Shown here: one piece after another, positions 9,728-19,054 of the stretch
Numbering within the stretch: position 1 is the first letter of the stretch
Layout of the letters: the number at the start of each line of letters is the position of its first letter
NCBI GenBank assembly: GCA_022414725.1
Contig: CM039462.1
Span: forward strand, 80,533,137-80,597,136
Direction of reading: 5' to 3'
DNA length: 64,000 nucleotides
Source: Microglena sp. YARC
Lineage: Eukaryota; Chlorophyta; Chlorophyceae; Chlamydomonadales; Chlamydomonadaceae
The notes under the pieces: generated by a model
The model's input: only the letters and a program-made list of their open reading frames with translations
Database searches by the model: none
Told to the model about the DNA's origin: nothing
Translations under genes and position numbers: made by a program

Positions 9728-12700
9728 CTAGTAGAAGTATGCCAGATGTTTGCTAGGCATGATAGGTGTGCGGTTTGGTTTCACATGCTCCTGCTCAGCC
9801 TCCGCCCCAGTCAACATCCTCTTTTCCCTCTCCGGGGCACCCTTCTCGAAATCTTTCCTCAACCAATTCTCGACCAAGTTGAGAAGCTTCTTGGGCTTAG
9901 TGGGATCAGTGAAAACGGCTTGGGACTCGGGGGTGGCCAAGATGTCCTCGAAACGCCCACTCTTCACAAACTGTCCATCCTCCATATATGCGACGTGGGA
10001 GATCCAATCCTCAAGTCCATCGAAGATGTGTGTGGCATATAGGATAGTGGCCCCTCGCTCCTCACACTCTTTCTTGAAGAAAGCCAGCAGGTCAAGGCGC
10101 CCCACCACATCCAAATCAACTGTAATCTCGTCCATTAGCAGCACCTACACACAAAGGACAACAAGGGTTCCAACATTAACATGAGGTTTTACATCCAAAT
10201 CAACAATGATATCGTCCGTGAGTAGCACCTTCACAGGTATGACAACATGGGTTTGACGTTCACAGTTAACAGGTTTGACAGGGTTTGACATTTACAGTTC
10301 TGACGGGTCAACATCCAAATCAACGGTGGTTTCGTCCATTAGAAGCACCTACACAGGTGTGTGTGTGTGCGCGTGACGCTGGTATGTGTGTGGGGGAGGG
10401 GAGGGGGCTGGGGGGTATGTGGGCGTGTGTGGGCGCGTGTATGGGGGGGGATATAAGAGCAGGGGAGGGAGTGCTGTGCCCGTGCATCTAACTATGCGAG
10501 ACGGAATGATTTGTTCACCATGGGCAGATGACCACCACTTCTAAATCAACAGCGATTTCGTCCATTAGAAGCACCTACACAGGTGATGGGTGGGGGGCGT
10601 GTGTGTGTGTTTTGTGTATGTGGAGGGGGTCAGGGGGGCGTGTGTGTGGTGTGTGTGTGTGGGGGGGGGGGGGTTCCATCAGCCAGACGTTGGTCAGGCC
10701 CAAAGCCTTCCGCCCGCATTGGAACGCCTGTCATGTAAGCATTCATAAGCACTAGCTAGCTCCAAGTTCAGTTCGAGGACGCGGAAAGAGAGCTACCTAA
10801 AACTGCTCAGTGTCGCCGAAAAAAGAAACAGTGAAAAGATGCGGAGAACACTGGCTATTTCCTAAAGATATGGAATGGTTGTGCACAGTTACCAGGGGAT
10901 GGTATTCGGATGACAGCACTGCCTAACAGGCATATTTGCCTTGGTCAGACAAAGGGGGGCGCCGTCCCAGTTACAAATCAAAATTAGAGCTACAGTCAGA
11001 TTCATTCATCCCCAGGGTACACCCTCTCCCTCACCCCCCCCCCTTCAAAACAAAGGGAAAATAACCCCCAGCCCCCTTCTCCATCCAAAGGGGGAATACC
11101 CTCGCTCCCCACTCCCAAACCCTCCAACCAAACACTTAACCAAAGTCACTTTCTTCCTCCTCAATTCAGCACTACCAAGAGGAATTTTTATTTCCGCTGT
11201 TAATAGCTAGTTATCGCTATACATGGCTAATTTCTACCCTGTCTTCAAGAAAGTAAAACTACAAAAAGTTGTTTTGTTTTTGCTCTAACTGGCCCTTGTA
11301 AGCTACAGAAAAGCACATGAACGCTGTCTCTGGAGAGAGGGCCTAAACCATAGAGCTAGGAAAAAACTCTTTCAGATTTGAAAAAAAATCACTGCTCATA
11401 CCATAAGGCTTCAACAGCCCCACGCAGATCTGCACACGCCTCAATGGTACAACAGATATACTGTTCATGCGCTGGTACAATTTATGTCCAGCGCCCCACC
11501 CCCACCCCTCCCCAACCGAACACTTAACCCAAATCCCTTTCCTCATCCTCAATTCAGCAAAACGCACCTCATAAGGCTTCAACAGCCCCATGGCAGATCT
11601 GCACACGCCTTCCTTTTGCCCATCAGACATGACGTTCATGCGCTGGTACAAGTCAATGTCTAGCAGCTCCACCAAGGTATCTCGGCGCTTGGGGTCAATG
11701 CCCTCCACACCAAAGATCATCTTGCCTGCGCTGACGTCGCCCTGGAGGGGAACACCGTAGCCAGCGCAGGCAACATCCTTACGCCAGGAAGTTCCGAGGT
11801 AGCTCAACTCACCGGAGCAGGTCAGTTGCTGGGGGACGAGGAAGAGGAAAGGGGGGGGAGGGATGGCTAAGAATGGGGTTCGTTACATTTATATTTAATT
11901 AAGGATCCATCGACAGTCAGGGATACCCAATTATGAAGCATTTGATTGCTGGTCTTCACCTACTCAGTAAGGCACAAAGTGTGGCGGACCAGGCAGGTGC
12001 ACGTCTGATGGCGCATGGGTCGTCCTGGGGATGTAGGAGTGCCACTATCAGGTATCTCCATGGACACTCACTATGACACAAGACGAGCATCTACATCATC
12101 TGTCTAGACCATGCGCGCCGCAGCCAACCGATTTCGCCCCACATCCGCACCTACTCCATCCCCCCGTAACATATCTGGCTGTTTCTTAACGCCCATCGCA
12201 TCCCCGTTCCGCTCCCATCGTTTCCCGACAACCGCGCAGGCAAACATACTTCGCGATGGCAGCATACAGCACCACAGTCAATTAAGCGATCCGACTGCCA
12301 GGTAGTAATTTGAAATTCATGTGTGGCACATGGACACCGAACGTGTCGTCCAACCAATCCCCAATGAGCCAGAAAATATTGTCGACGAGTCCTCCCAGTT
12401 CCAAACGACATACGCAGCGGTACCGCAATCGCATCCCCGACCAGATGGAGAGAAACGAGACGCACAAGGCTTAGGCACGTGGAAATATGAATATAAACCC
12501 GCAGCAAAATGGACACAGGTAACACACGAAGCACGAACTGGTCTCGTTGGTTGGAATCGATTTCCTACACTAGCTAGCGCACTGAGATTGTACACCGCCA
12601 TACTCTGAACTCACCATGTCATGGAAGGGGGATCTACCCAGCACGAGGACGTCCTCCTTGCCGACCATGTACTTCCCTGCCACAACCTGAAGCATGGAGG

Positions 12701-12851
12701 TCTTGCCTGCACCGTTAGCACCGACTAGCAAGCAGCGGCTGCCCCTGGGGATCTCCAGGTTGGCGTTGCGGATGAACGGGGGGCATCCCGAATATGCGAA
12801 GTTGACGTTCGTGAGGCCGATGCCGGGGACGTTGGGGCTTGAGTTCGTCAT
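9728..12851 (-). CDS. soluble ABC ATPase, ABCI20/21 (Caf16-like) family, three exons
   Basis: Exons read 12851-12615 (79 codons), 11828-11568 (87) and 10144-9728 (138 plus TAG), all in phase 0 with GT-AG junctions (ATG|GTGAGT, CCCCCAG|CAA, GAG|GTGCGT, TGTAG|GTG). The ~304-residue product has a single nucleotide-binding domain and no membrane segment: Walker A GANGAGKT (residues 44-51), signature region SDGQ (147-150), Walker B VLLMDE (167-172) and switch H in YATHIFDG (H205). Motifs such as KMIFGV, GIDP.RRD and GLLKP match plant ABCI20/ABCI21 and yeast Caf16, a cytosolic family linked to CCR4-NOT in yeast. After SDGQ the usual RRRVQIC segment reads KEGVCRSA, as if two small indels had shifted the frame and restored it. 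Intron 2 (11567-10145) holds copies of both flanking exon edges. Confidence 0.9.
10185..10585 (-). repeat. three decayed copies of the exon-3 acceptor and Walker-B start inside intron 2
   Basis: On the minus strand three segments (about 10233-10192, 10356-10308, 10581-10530) repeat the exon-3 edge: a CCTGTGTAG or CCTGTGAAG acceptor followed by sequence translating as [25 protein letters not shown] and [14 protein letters not shown]. The real exon starts [15 protein letters not shown]-rich simple sequence separates the copies. They keep the acceptor and frame but lead into non-coding sequence, so they look like pseudo-exons made by tandem duplication. Confidence 0.85.
10930..11345. other. rest of ABC intron 2
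   Basis: C-rich and CA-rich sequence including a diverged third copy of the intron segment found at 11515-11560. No exon-like segment was seen here. Confidence 0.5.
11395..11490 (-). repeat. decayed copy of the 3' part of ABC exon 2
   Basis: The minus strand reads LYQRMN, then a diverged stretch, then [14 protein letters not shown], copying the exon-2 end about 170 bp into the intron. Part of the following intron (ACTTAACC...TCCTCAATTCAGCA) is also duplicated near 11125-11170. This copy retains RRVQIC, the residues disrupted in the actual exon. Confidence 0.85.
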
Positions 12852-13160
12852 GCTGTAAATCTAGGGAGTGCTGGTTGGCGTTGAAATTGAGCTTGACAGA
12901 TGAGGACTTTGGAGCAATAAATGTACCCTGGGTGCGGGGAAGGTGTGGCCCACGAGTGTCAGGTAGGTCTGTGAGGCGCACAATTAACCGAGAGCCCGCG
13001 AGAGCCAGTGTACCCGGGACCAAGCCGGACACGCCTAGCGAATAGCCAATGAGCCAATTCCCACCCTACACACCCGCTCCCCCTGTTCACTACTAGACCC
13101 CCCCCCCCCCCCCCCCCCGCGCCCCCTCCCCCCCCCACACACACACCACCGCCTAACCAC
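12852..13160. other. upstream region of the ABC gene with a C-run/CA tract
   Basis: 13100-13150 is a long C run broken by GCGCCCC and followed by ACACAC. No TATA-like or other promoter motif can be called with confidence. Confidence 0.6.
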
Positions 13161-13400
13161 CAGAACCCACACACGCACAATCCCCAAACCAACGCCGGGC
13201 ATTGCTTGGGATTGCTTCGTTTCCATGCAGATGCGTGTAATCATCGCTTCGCAGGCTACCAGATCCCGCCCAACGCACCGAGATCAACAGATCCCGCACG
13301 CTTATAATCGACACGGGATATTCAGAACCTCGGCGACCTTGCTTCACAGCCTGGCAGCCTTCACGTGTCAGCCTGGTATCCCTCACCTGGGGGCTCCCGC
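13160..13400 (-). repeat. dispersed repeat, inverted relative to 40595-40850
   Basis: The reverse complement matches 40595-40850 over CCAACGCCGGG, TTGCTTCG, TGCAGATGCGTG, GATCCCGC, the CGCACGCTTATAAT segment, TATTCAGAACCTCGG and TTCACAGCCTGGCAGCCTTC. The right part grades into repeat family A (GGGGGCTCCCG, GGGGGCTCCGCCAAAA) up to about 13580. Confidence 0.8.
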
Positions 13401-13755
13401 CCCCTTGAAGAGGGGGCTCCGCCAAAAAAGTCGAGGTTCGGCCCATTTTCCAAATCATCCGCTGAATTTCTAGAATGTCTAGAATGGGTGCAAGTTTGCC
13501 AACCGTCGGTCGCACAGACAAACCAACAAACGGACAACTGGGTGACACTGGGGGCTCCCGTTCCCCAGCAGGGGGGGCTCCGCCAAAATCAACAAGAAGC
13601 TGCAAGTAAGGAATGCGTGGGTAATATAACGAAGGGTGAGAGAGACGAGGCAATGGGAATGCAGTTTCCAGCTTTACAATTTGAAATGATATGAACAGTA
13701 CTATCATACAATCTGTATAAAATGCCACTTAATAACACAGGTCCTCCGTAGTACC

Positions 13756-13764
13756 CCCCCCCCC

Positions 13765-13811
<47 letters not shown>

Positions 13812-13860
13812 ACTCAGCCCCCCACCCCACCCCCCATCACACACACAATCAGGTCCTCTA
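13756..13860. repeat. poly-C / CA simple repeat
   Basis: About 30 C residues followed by about 14 CA units, then C-rich sequence. A CAGGTCCTC(C/T)(G/A)TAGTAC motif flanks it on both sides (13738 and 13850), so the tract lies inside a short direct repeat. Confidence 0.85.
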
Positions 13861-13909
13861 TAGTACGCATCATGCTTAGGATTCGCCCAGCGGGAAGTTC
13901 AAGATTTTA

Positions 13910-14066
13910 TTAAATATCCTTCCCGGTAATATACACATGTTCTTGATTGAAGGGCAGCCTATTGGGCAGAAGCTTCTGCCTAGCTTCCAACAGCTCAGCA
14001 ATATGGGCATCTAGTTGGTCGCGCTGAACTGCCAGGATCTCTAGGGAGGCTTGGGATAGTTTGAGT
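13910..14066 (-). CDS. probable terminal exon of an unidentified gene
   Basis: On the minus strand a strong acceptor (CCCCCTTTATCTAG|A) opens a frame of 51 codons ending in TAA at 13912-13910. The peptide is helical and heptad-like (LSQASLEILAVQRDQL, then AHIAELLEARQKLL) and ends EHVYITGKDI. Codon use and composition look genuinely coding, unlike the repeats around it. A GTGAGT donor at 14282 ends a possible 44-nt exon (about 14326-14283) whose phase matches, but that exon is weak. No family is recognised. The rest of the gene should lie to the right on the minus strand, and the satellite at 15.0 kb makes further exons hard to see. Confidence 0.45.
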
Positions 14067-14391
14067 CTAGATAAAGGGGGACGGTGTATGTGCGCGTGTA
14101 GTGCCGAGGGCTACCCCTGGGGCCCTGGAATGAAATAGACATGCACACATACATTTGAATATGCAGAACAATACACGGTGAGCAGTGCAACGCGAGCTTA
14201 ACAAAAAGTAGTGAATCCTGGAGTGTTCCCGTTGATAATCCTGGCCTAGACGTCTGCTGGCTGCCCATGGCGTACTCACGCAGCAGACGATAATATTATC
14301 AACACTGCACCATGGGTCTACAGGTTGAAAGTAATGTAAGCAAGGCAACCAAAGTCCAAGCCCACCGAAGTCTCCAGGACAGGGTACTTCC

Positions 14392-14577
14392 ATTGACCAA
14401 ATTGGCCAGCGCTTTAGCGCACTTGACAAAACAAACTGCGCTTTGTAGTGCAAAAAGCGCAAAATTGCTTGCTGCACCCACAGGGGGTTGCAAAAAACTG
14501 CGCGAAACGCATGGTGGGGATCAAAAAGGCAGCACGCCAGCGCGCAAAAGCGCGCACTTGGAAGTACCCTGCTCCAG
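14392..14577. repeat. dispersed GC-rich repeat, copy 2
   Basis: Second copy of the element at 5990-6152, sharing TTTGTAGTGCAAAAAGCGCA, AAACGC and GTACCCTG. The two copies differ by many substitutions and short indels. Confidence 0.75.
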
Positions 14578-15021
14578 GATCCAGAATCATGTGGGTCACG
14601 CTTGAAAAATTGTGAAAACCTTGCGATCAAACAAGTCGCAAGTCCTAGACGGTGAGTAGCGCCTAAAGAACAGAGGCGTGGCTGTACCGCCACAGTACAA
14701 AAGGGTCGGCAAAGTTGCAAGCAGAACTGGGGGTTGACACACTTGACAAACGTACACACATCCCCGCATCTCTCCCTGGGCAAACCTAGGGTAAGGATTG
14801 TGTCAAAGGCCAGTGGTTTGTTTACCACGGCGAAACACCAATAGAAAAAGCTACTGCACCCACAACCTAGGCTATAGCACCCAACCCTCCTAGAAAGAGA
14901 AGAGGGGGCGCACTGGTGCCCAAGCAGAACGCAAAGTTGGTAAGCCTAGTCCCCGGACCCGCATGCTGTTCTTTCCAGGCCAATGAAATCGGCTACCTTA
15001 GCCTCGTAGCGCGATTACAAG

Positions 15022-15250
15022 GTAACCATACATATACATACATACATACATACATACATACATACATACACACATACATACACACATACATACATACATA
15101 CATACACACATACATACATACATACATACATACATACACACAAACATACATACATACATACATACATACATACATACATACATACATACATACATACATA
15201 CATACATACTTACATGCCTGCATGCAGGCATGCATACATACACACATAAA
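15022..15250. repeat. (TACA)n microsatellite, ~220 bp
   Basis: Over 50 tetranucleotide units with a few ACAC interruptions, ending in TGCCTGCATGCAGGCATGCA. Frames on both strands encode only short periodic peptides and are not genes. Confidence 0.97.
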
Positions 15251-15364
15251 CTCCAGCAACATGTTGCACAGTCGTGAACAATTAAATTATTTAGTATTTA
15301 AAGGATCTTTACCCATGACAACATTATTTTGTATTGAAAGGATCTTTACCCATTCAACAAAAAC

Positions 15365-15556
15365 ATTTTTTGGCGGAGCTTCCAGGGTTACCCATTTGTC
15401 CGTCTGTGTGTGTACGACCGTCTGACCGAGACGAAGCCTGACATGTCAGCCAACGGCCTTGTAACTAACTCGCTTCCGTTGCTACCTTTCGTTCCGTTCC
15501 CAACACACTCCGCCAATTTCTAGCGTCGCTTGCGACGCTGCATAGGGCTTGTTTTT
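15365..15556 (+). repeat. dispersed repeat family A, copy
   Basis: It carries TTTTTGGCGGAGC, GGGTTACCCATTTGTCCGTC, GACGAAGCCTGACA, GTCAGCCAACGGCC, TAACTAACTCGCTTCCGTTG and a terminal GCGTCGC..GCGACGCTGCATAG. Other copies are at 36683-36908 and 40850-41028, with partial copies at 23765-23925 and 13380-13580. Repeat R follows it directly here. It has no coding capacity and is probably a non-autonomous retroposon or MITE. Confidence 0.85.
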
Positions 15557-15632
15557 AGTTGTGAAAGGGGTTTCACCCCAGGAAGTGGGTCTCCTTACAC
15601 AAACCAGCAACACCGAGGATTCAATCTTTCAA
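15557..15632 (+). repeat. dispersed repeat R, short copy
   Basis: It matches the R repeat at 7996-8108 (AGTTGTGAAAGGGGTTTCAC, CCAGGAAGTGGGTCTCC, ACACAAACCAGCAACACC) and abuts a family A repeat. Confidence 0.75.
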
Positions 15633-15639
15633 TGTATGG

Positions 15640-16110
15640 CAAAATATACCCAATATAAAACACATGTGACAAAATACTACAATAAAATGACACCTGACAA
15701 CAATCATATGACACTACACCACTGATATGATACGGGGCAGATGAAAACTGACAATAACACAATATAATTATACCTGACAACAATATATGATATGATACGG
15801 GACAGATGAAACCAGGCAATAACACAATAAAATGATACCTGACAACAATCATATGACACTACACCACTGATATGATATGGGGCAGATGAAAACTGACAAT
15901 AACACAATATATCTATACCTGACAACAATATATGATATGATACGGGACAGATGAAACCAGACAATAACACAATAAAATGATACCTGACAACAATCATATG
16001 ACACTACACCACTGATATGATAAGGGACAGATGAAAACTAACAATAACACAATATAATGATACCTGACAACATTCATATAACACTAATAACACTGATACT
16101 ATACGGAGCA
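15640..16110. repeat. minisatellite, 72-bp-type units in a ~144-bp higher-order pattern
   Basis: Alternating units share GACAATAACACAATA, ATGATACCTGACAACAATCA, TATGACACTACACCACTGAT and ATGATACGGGACAGATGAAA. Successive pairs resemble each other more than adjacent units do. The minus-strand frames through it are artefacts. Confidence 0.9.
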
Positions 16111-17215
16111 GGTGCAGCATGAAATGTGGCAACCTAGTGTTGATGTAGTGCGTGCCAGCCTGTCAAAACAAAAACCAGTCTAGTGATGCAGTGTGGCAAC
16201 CTCGTGTTGATGTAGTGTTGGTGTAGTGCATGCCAGCCTGTCAAAACAAAAAACAGTCTAGTGATGCAGTGTGGCAACCTCGTGTTGATGTAGTGTTGGC
16301 GTAGTGTGTGCTAGCTTGTCAAAAAAAAAAACAGTCTAGTGATGCATGCACTTGGTGTACTGCGTGCCAGCCTGTCAAGACGAAAACCAGTCTAGTGATG
16401 CATGCACTTGGTGTAGTGCGTGCCAGCCTGTCAAAACAAAACCAGTCTAGTGATGCATGCACTTGGTGTAGGTCGTGCCAGCCTGTCAAAACAAAACCAG
16501 TCTAGTGATGCATGCACTTGGTGTAGGTCGTGCCAGCCTGTCAAAACAAAACCAGTCTAGTGATGCATGCACTTGGTGTAGGTCGTGCCAGCCTGTCAAA
16601 ACGAAAACCAGTCTAGTGATGCATGCACTTGGTGTAGTGCGTGCCAGCCTGTCAAAACAAAAACCAGTCCAGTGATGCATGCACTTGGTGTAGGTCGTGC
16701 CAGCCTGTCAAAACAAAAAACAGTCTAGTGATGCATGCACTTGGTGTAGGTCGTGCCAGCCTGTCAAAACAAAACCAGTCTAGTGATGCATGCACTTGGT
16801 GTAGGTCGTGCCAGCCTGTCAAAACGAAAACCAGTCTAGTGATGCATGCACTTGGTGTACTGCGTGCCAGCCTGTCAAAAAAAAAAAACAGTCTAGTGAT
16901 GCATGCACTTGGTGTAGGTCGTGCCAGCCTGTCAAAACAAAACCAGTCTAGTGATGCATGCACTTGGTGTAGTGCGTGCCAGCCTGTCGAAACAAAACCA
17001 GTCTAGTGATGCATGCACTTGGTGTAGTGCGTGCCAGCCTGTCAAAACAAAAACCAGTCTAGTGATGCAGTGAGTGTGGCAACCTCGTGTTGATGTATGC
17101 ACTTGGTGCAGTGCATGCCAGCCTGTCAAAACAAAACCAGTCTAGTGATGCATGCACTTGGTGTAGTGCGTGCCAGCCTGTCAAAACAAACCAGTCTAGT
17201 GATGCGTGAACTTGG
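16110..17215. repeat. 55-bp minisatellite, about 20 units
   Basis: The unit contains GTGCCAGCCTGTCAAAACAA, CCAGTCTAGTGATGCATGCA and CTTGGTGTAG. Length varies by 1-3 bp, mainly at the A run and at GGTC/GTGC. Early units carry a GTGTTGATGTAGTG insertion that recurs at 17080-17100. Long frames on both strands follow from the near-3n period and are not genes. Confidence 0.95.
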
Positions 17216-17219
17216 TGTA

Positions 17220-17792
17220 TCAGCCCTCTCAGAGAAAAAATTGCGTTTGGCTGTTGATGAATGGGATGTTCGGGTGCCGACAAAAAACATTTTTGGCAGA
17301 GCCCCCCCATCTATTTACGATTTCAGTGCGAGCTTGGCCACCCATGCCATCAACGGCTGTTAGGAGGGAAGGTGAATCCTCTCTGAGAGAACTTGGGTGC
17401 TTGGCCGTTGGTGTATGGCATGCTCAAGTTTGGCCAAAAATAAATGAATTTGAGCACGGCCGCCCATGCCATCAGCGACTGTTAGGAGGGGAGATGTAAC
17501 CACTGACAAAGCACTCTGGTGCTTGGACGTTGGTGTATCGCAGGCCCAAGTTTGGCCCCAAATAAATGAATTTGAGCACGGCCGCCCATGCCATCAGCGA
17601 CTGTTAGGAGGGGAGATGTTACCACTGACAAAGCACCCTGGTGCTTGGACGTTGGTGTATCGCAGGCTCAAGTTTGGCCAAAAATAAATGAGATCGATCA
17701 TGGCCGCCCATGTCATCAGCGACTGTTAGGAGGGGAGATGTAACCACTGACATAGAACGCTGGTGCTTGGATGTTGGTGTATCGCAGGCTTA
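17220..17792. repeat. ~115-bp tandem repeat, group 1
   Basis: Four to five units share GGCCGCCCATGCCATCAGCG, ACTGTTAGGAGGGGAGATGT, TGGTGCTTGGACGTTGGTGT and CAAGTTTGGCC. Related units resume at 18285-18710 after a SINE and a hairpin region, so one array has probably been split by insertions. Confidence 0.9.
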
Positions 17793-17794
17793 AA

Positions 17795-17962
17795 AGGTAA
17801 TGATAACGCCTGGTGGTATTAAGGGAACCTGTTGTACGCGGGTAGAAAGCAACTGGACAAGCTACCATCGCGCTTAACAACGACCTGCAACGCTCAGGGC
17901 GACCGTAGGGGGAAAAGACCCCCCGACCCTGCATCCTCAAAGCGATTTGGTATATCACAGGT
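17795..17962 (-). mobile_element. tRNA-derived SINE, subfamily B, degenerate
   Basis: On the minus strand the tRNA-like head at the right carries CCAAATCGCTTTGAGGATGC and a damaged B box (GGGGTCTTTTCCCCC). The shared middle includes CGTTGCAGGTCGTTGTTAAG and GGTAGCTTGTCCAG. The conserved 3' end is TACCACCAGGCGTTATCATT. It matches 34264-34481. Confidence 0.75.
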
Positions 17963-18069
17963 TCAAGAGCATAAATAAATAAATAAGGTCTTGTCTGCCC
18001 AATCCACCATCGGCTTTAAGCAGAGGAGGTGTACCTCTCAGAGAAAAGGGGGTGGGGGGTGGGGGAGGG

Positions 18070-18111
18070 GCGACCCGCGGCTGACACCCAAAGGTGTCAG
18101 CAGCGGGTCGC
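18070..18111. other. strong hairpin, 19-bp arms with 4-nt loop
   Basis: Arms GCGACCCGCGGCTGACACC and GGTGTCAGCAGCGGGTCGC pair except for one central mismatch, around a CAAA loop. No coding or terminator context is evident. Confidence 0.9.
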
Positions 18112-18147
18112 AATCCTTAGGCAGCTTTGACTTTTAGCTGCCTTAGA

Positions 18148-18254
18148 CTTGGAGTACAGCCCAGAGGGTAGATAGCTCAATTGGTTAGAGCGTAACTTGC
18201 CAAGTATTAGGCAGCTAAAAGCGACCTATCCGGCCCTCTGGGCGGTACTCCAAG
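18148..18254. other. inverted repeat enclosing a tRNA-like A-box segment
   Basis: CTTGGAGTACAGCCCAGAGG at the left pairs with CCTCTGGGCGGTACTCCAAG at the right with one mismatch. Between them lies TAGCTCAATTGGTTAGAGC, a textbook tRNA D-arm/A-box, then AACTTGCCAAGT, like a Gly(GCC) anticodon arm, but no T arm. A further copy of CCGGCCCTCTGGGCGG follows. It looks like a broken tRNA caught in a palindrome. Confidence 0.65.
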
Positions 18255-18284
18255 TACCGGCCCTCTGGGCGGCCCCGGTTCCTC

Positions 18285-18712
18285 TCAGAGAAAAAATGGC
18301 GCTTAGTTGTTGGTGTATGGCATGCTCAAGTTCAGCCAAAAATGAATGAGTTCGAGGACGGCCTTCCATGCCATCATCGGCTGTTAGAAGGGGAGGTGAA
18401 TCCTCTCAGAGAAAAGTTGGGCGCTTGGCCATTGGAATAAAGCATGCTCAAGTTTTGCTCAGGCACATGTGGCAGTTGCTGGGTGCCGCTGTGGTAGGGT
18501 CCACAGAGTTACGATTTTAGTGCGAGCTTGGCCTTCCATGCCATCACCGGCTGTTAGGAGGGGAGGTGAATCCTCTCAGAGAAAACTTGGGCGCTTGGCC
18601 GTTAGAATACGGCATTCTCAAGTTTTGCTCAGGCACATGTGGCAGTTGCTGGGTGCCGCTGTGAGGAGTGTCCACAGATCTACGCCTGGGATCCCTTCTA
18701 ACAGGCAGGTTA
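18285..18712. repeat. ~115-bp tandem repeat, group 2
   Basis: Units share CCATGCCATCACCGGCTGTT, AGGAGGGGAGGTGAATCCTC, TCAGAGAAAA and GGGCGCTTGGCCGTT, and continue the array at 17220-17792. Two units have a longer insert with GCACATGTGGCAGTTGCTGG. Confidence 0.85.
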
Positions 18713-18739
18713 CCACTTAGGGGGGGCGTTCCTGCAAGT

Positions 18740-19015
18740 TTAAGAGAGTTTATATGAGATTATGAGAGTTTATGAGACTTTATATGAGATTATGAGAATT
18801 TATGAGACTTTATATGAGATTATGAGAGTTTATGAGACTTTGTATGAGATTATGAGAGTTTATGAGACTTTATATGAGATTATGAGAGTTTATGAGACTT
18901 TGTATGAGATTATGAGAGTTTTTGAGACTTTATATGAGATTATGAGAGTTTATGAGACTTTATATGAGATTATGAGAGTTTATGAGAACTTATGAGAGTT
19001 TATGTGTTTGTGAGA
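18740..19015. repeat. 30-bp minisatellite
   Basis: About nine units of TATGAGATTATGAGAGTTTA plus TGAGACTTTA. Since 30 is a multiple of three it gives a long periodic frame, which I do not regard as a gene. Confidence 0.95.
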
Positions 19016-19054
19016 GTTCATCTTTTTTGTAAGAGTTTATTCTGAGTCCTGGTC

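Noticed and set aside
14916..15425. Frames encoding repeated HTYI or MYVC peptides
   Set aside because: Direct translation of the TACA microsatellite in several frames and both strands.
16308..17310. Open frames with repeated LVMHALGV or CITRLVFV peptides
   Set aside because: Produced by the 55-bp satellite. No start, splice or codon evidence, and both strands are open.
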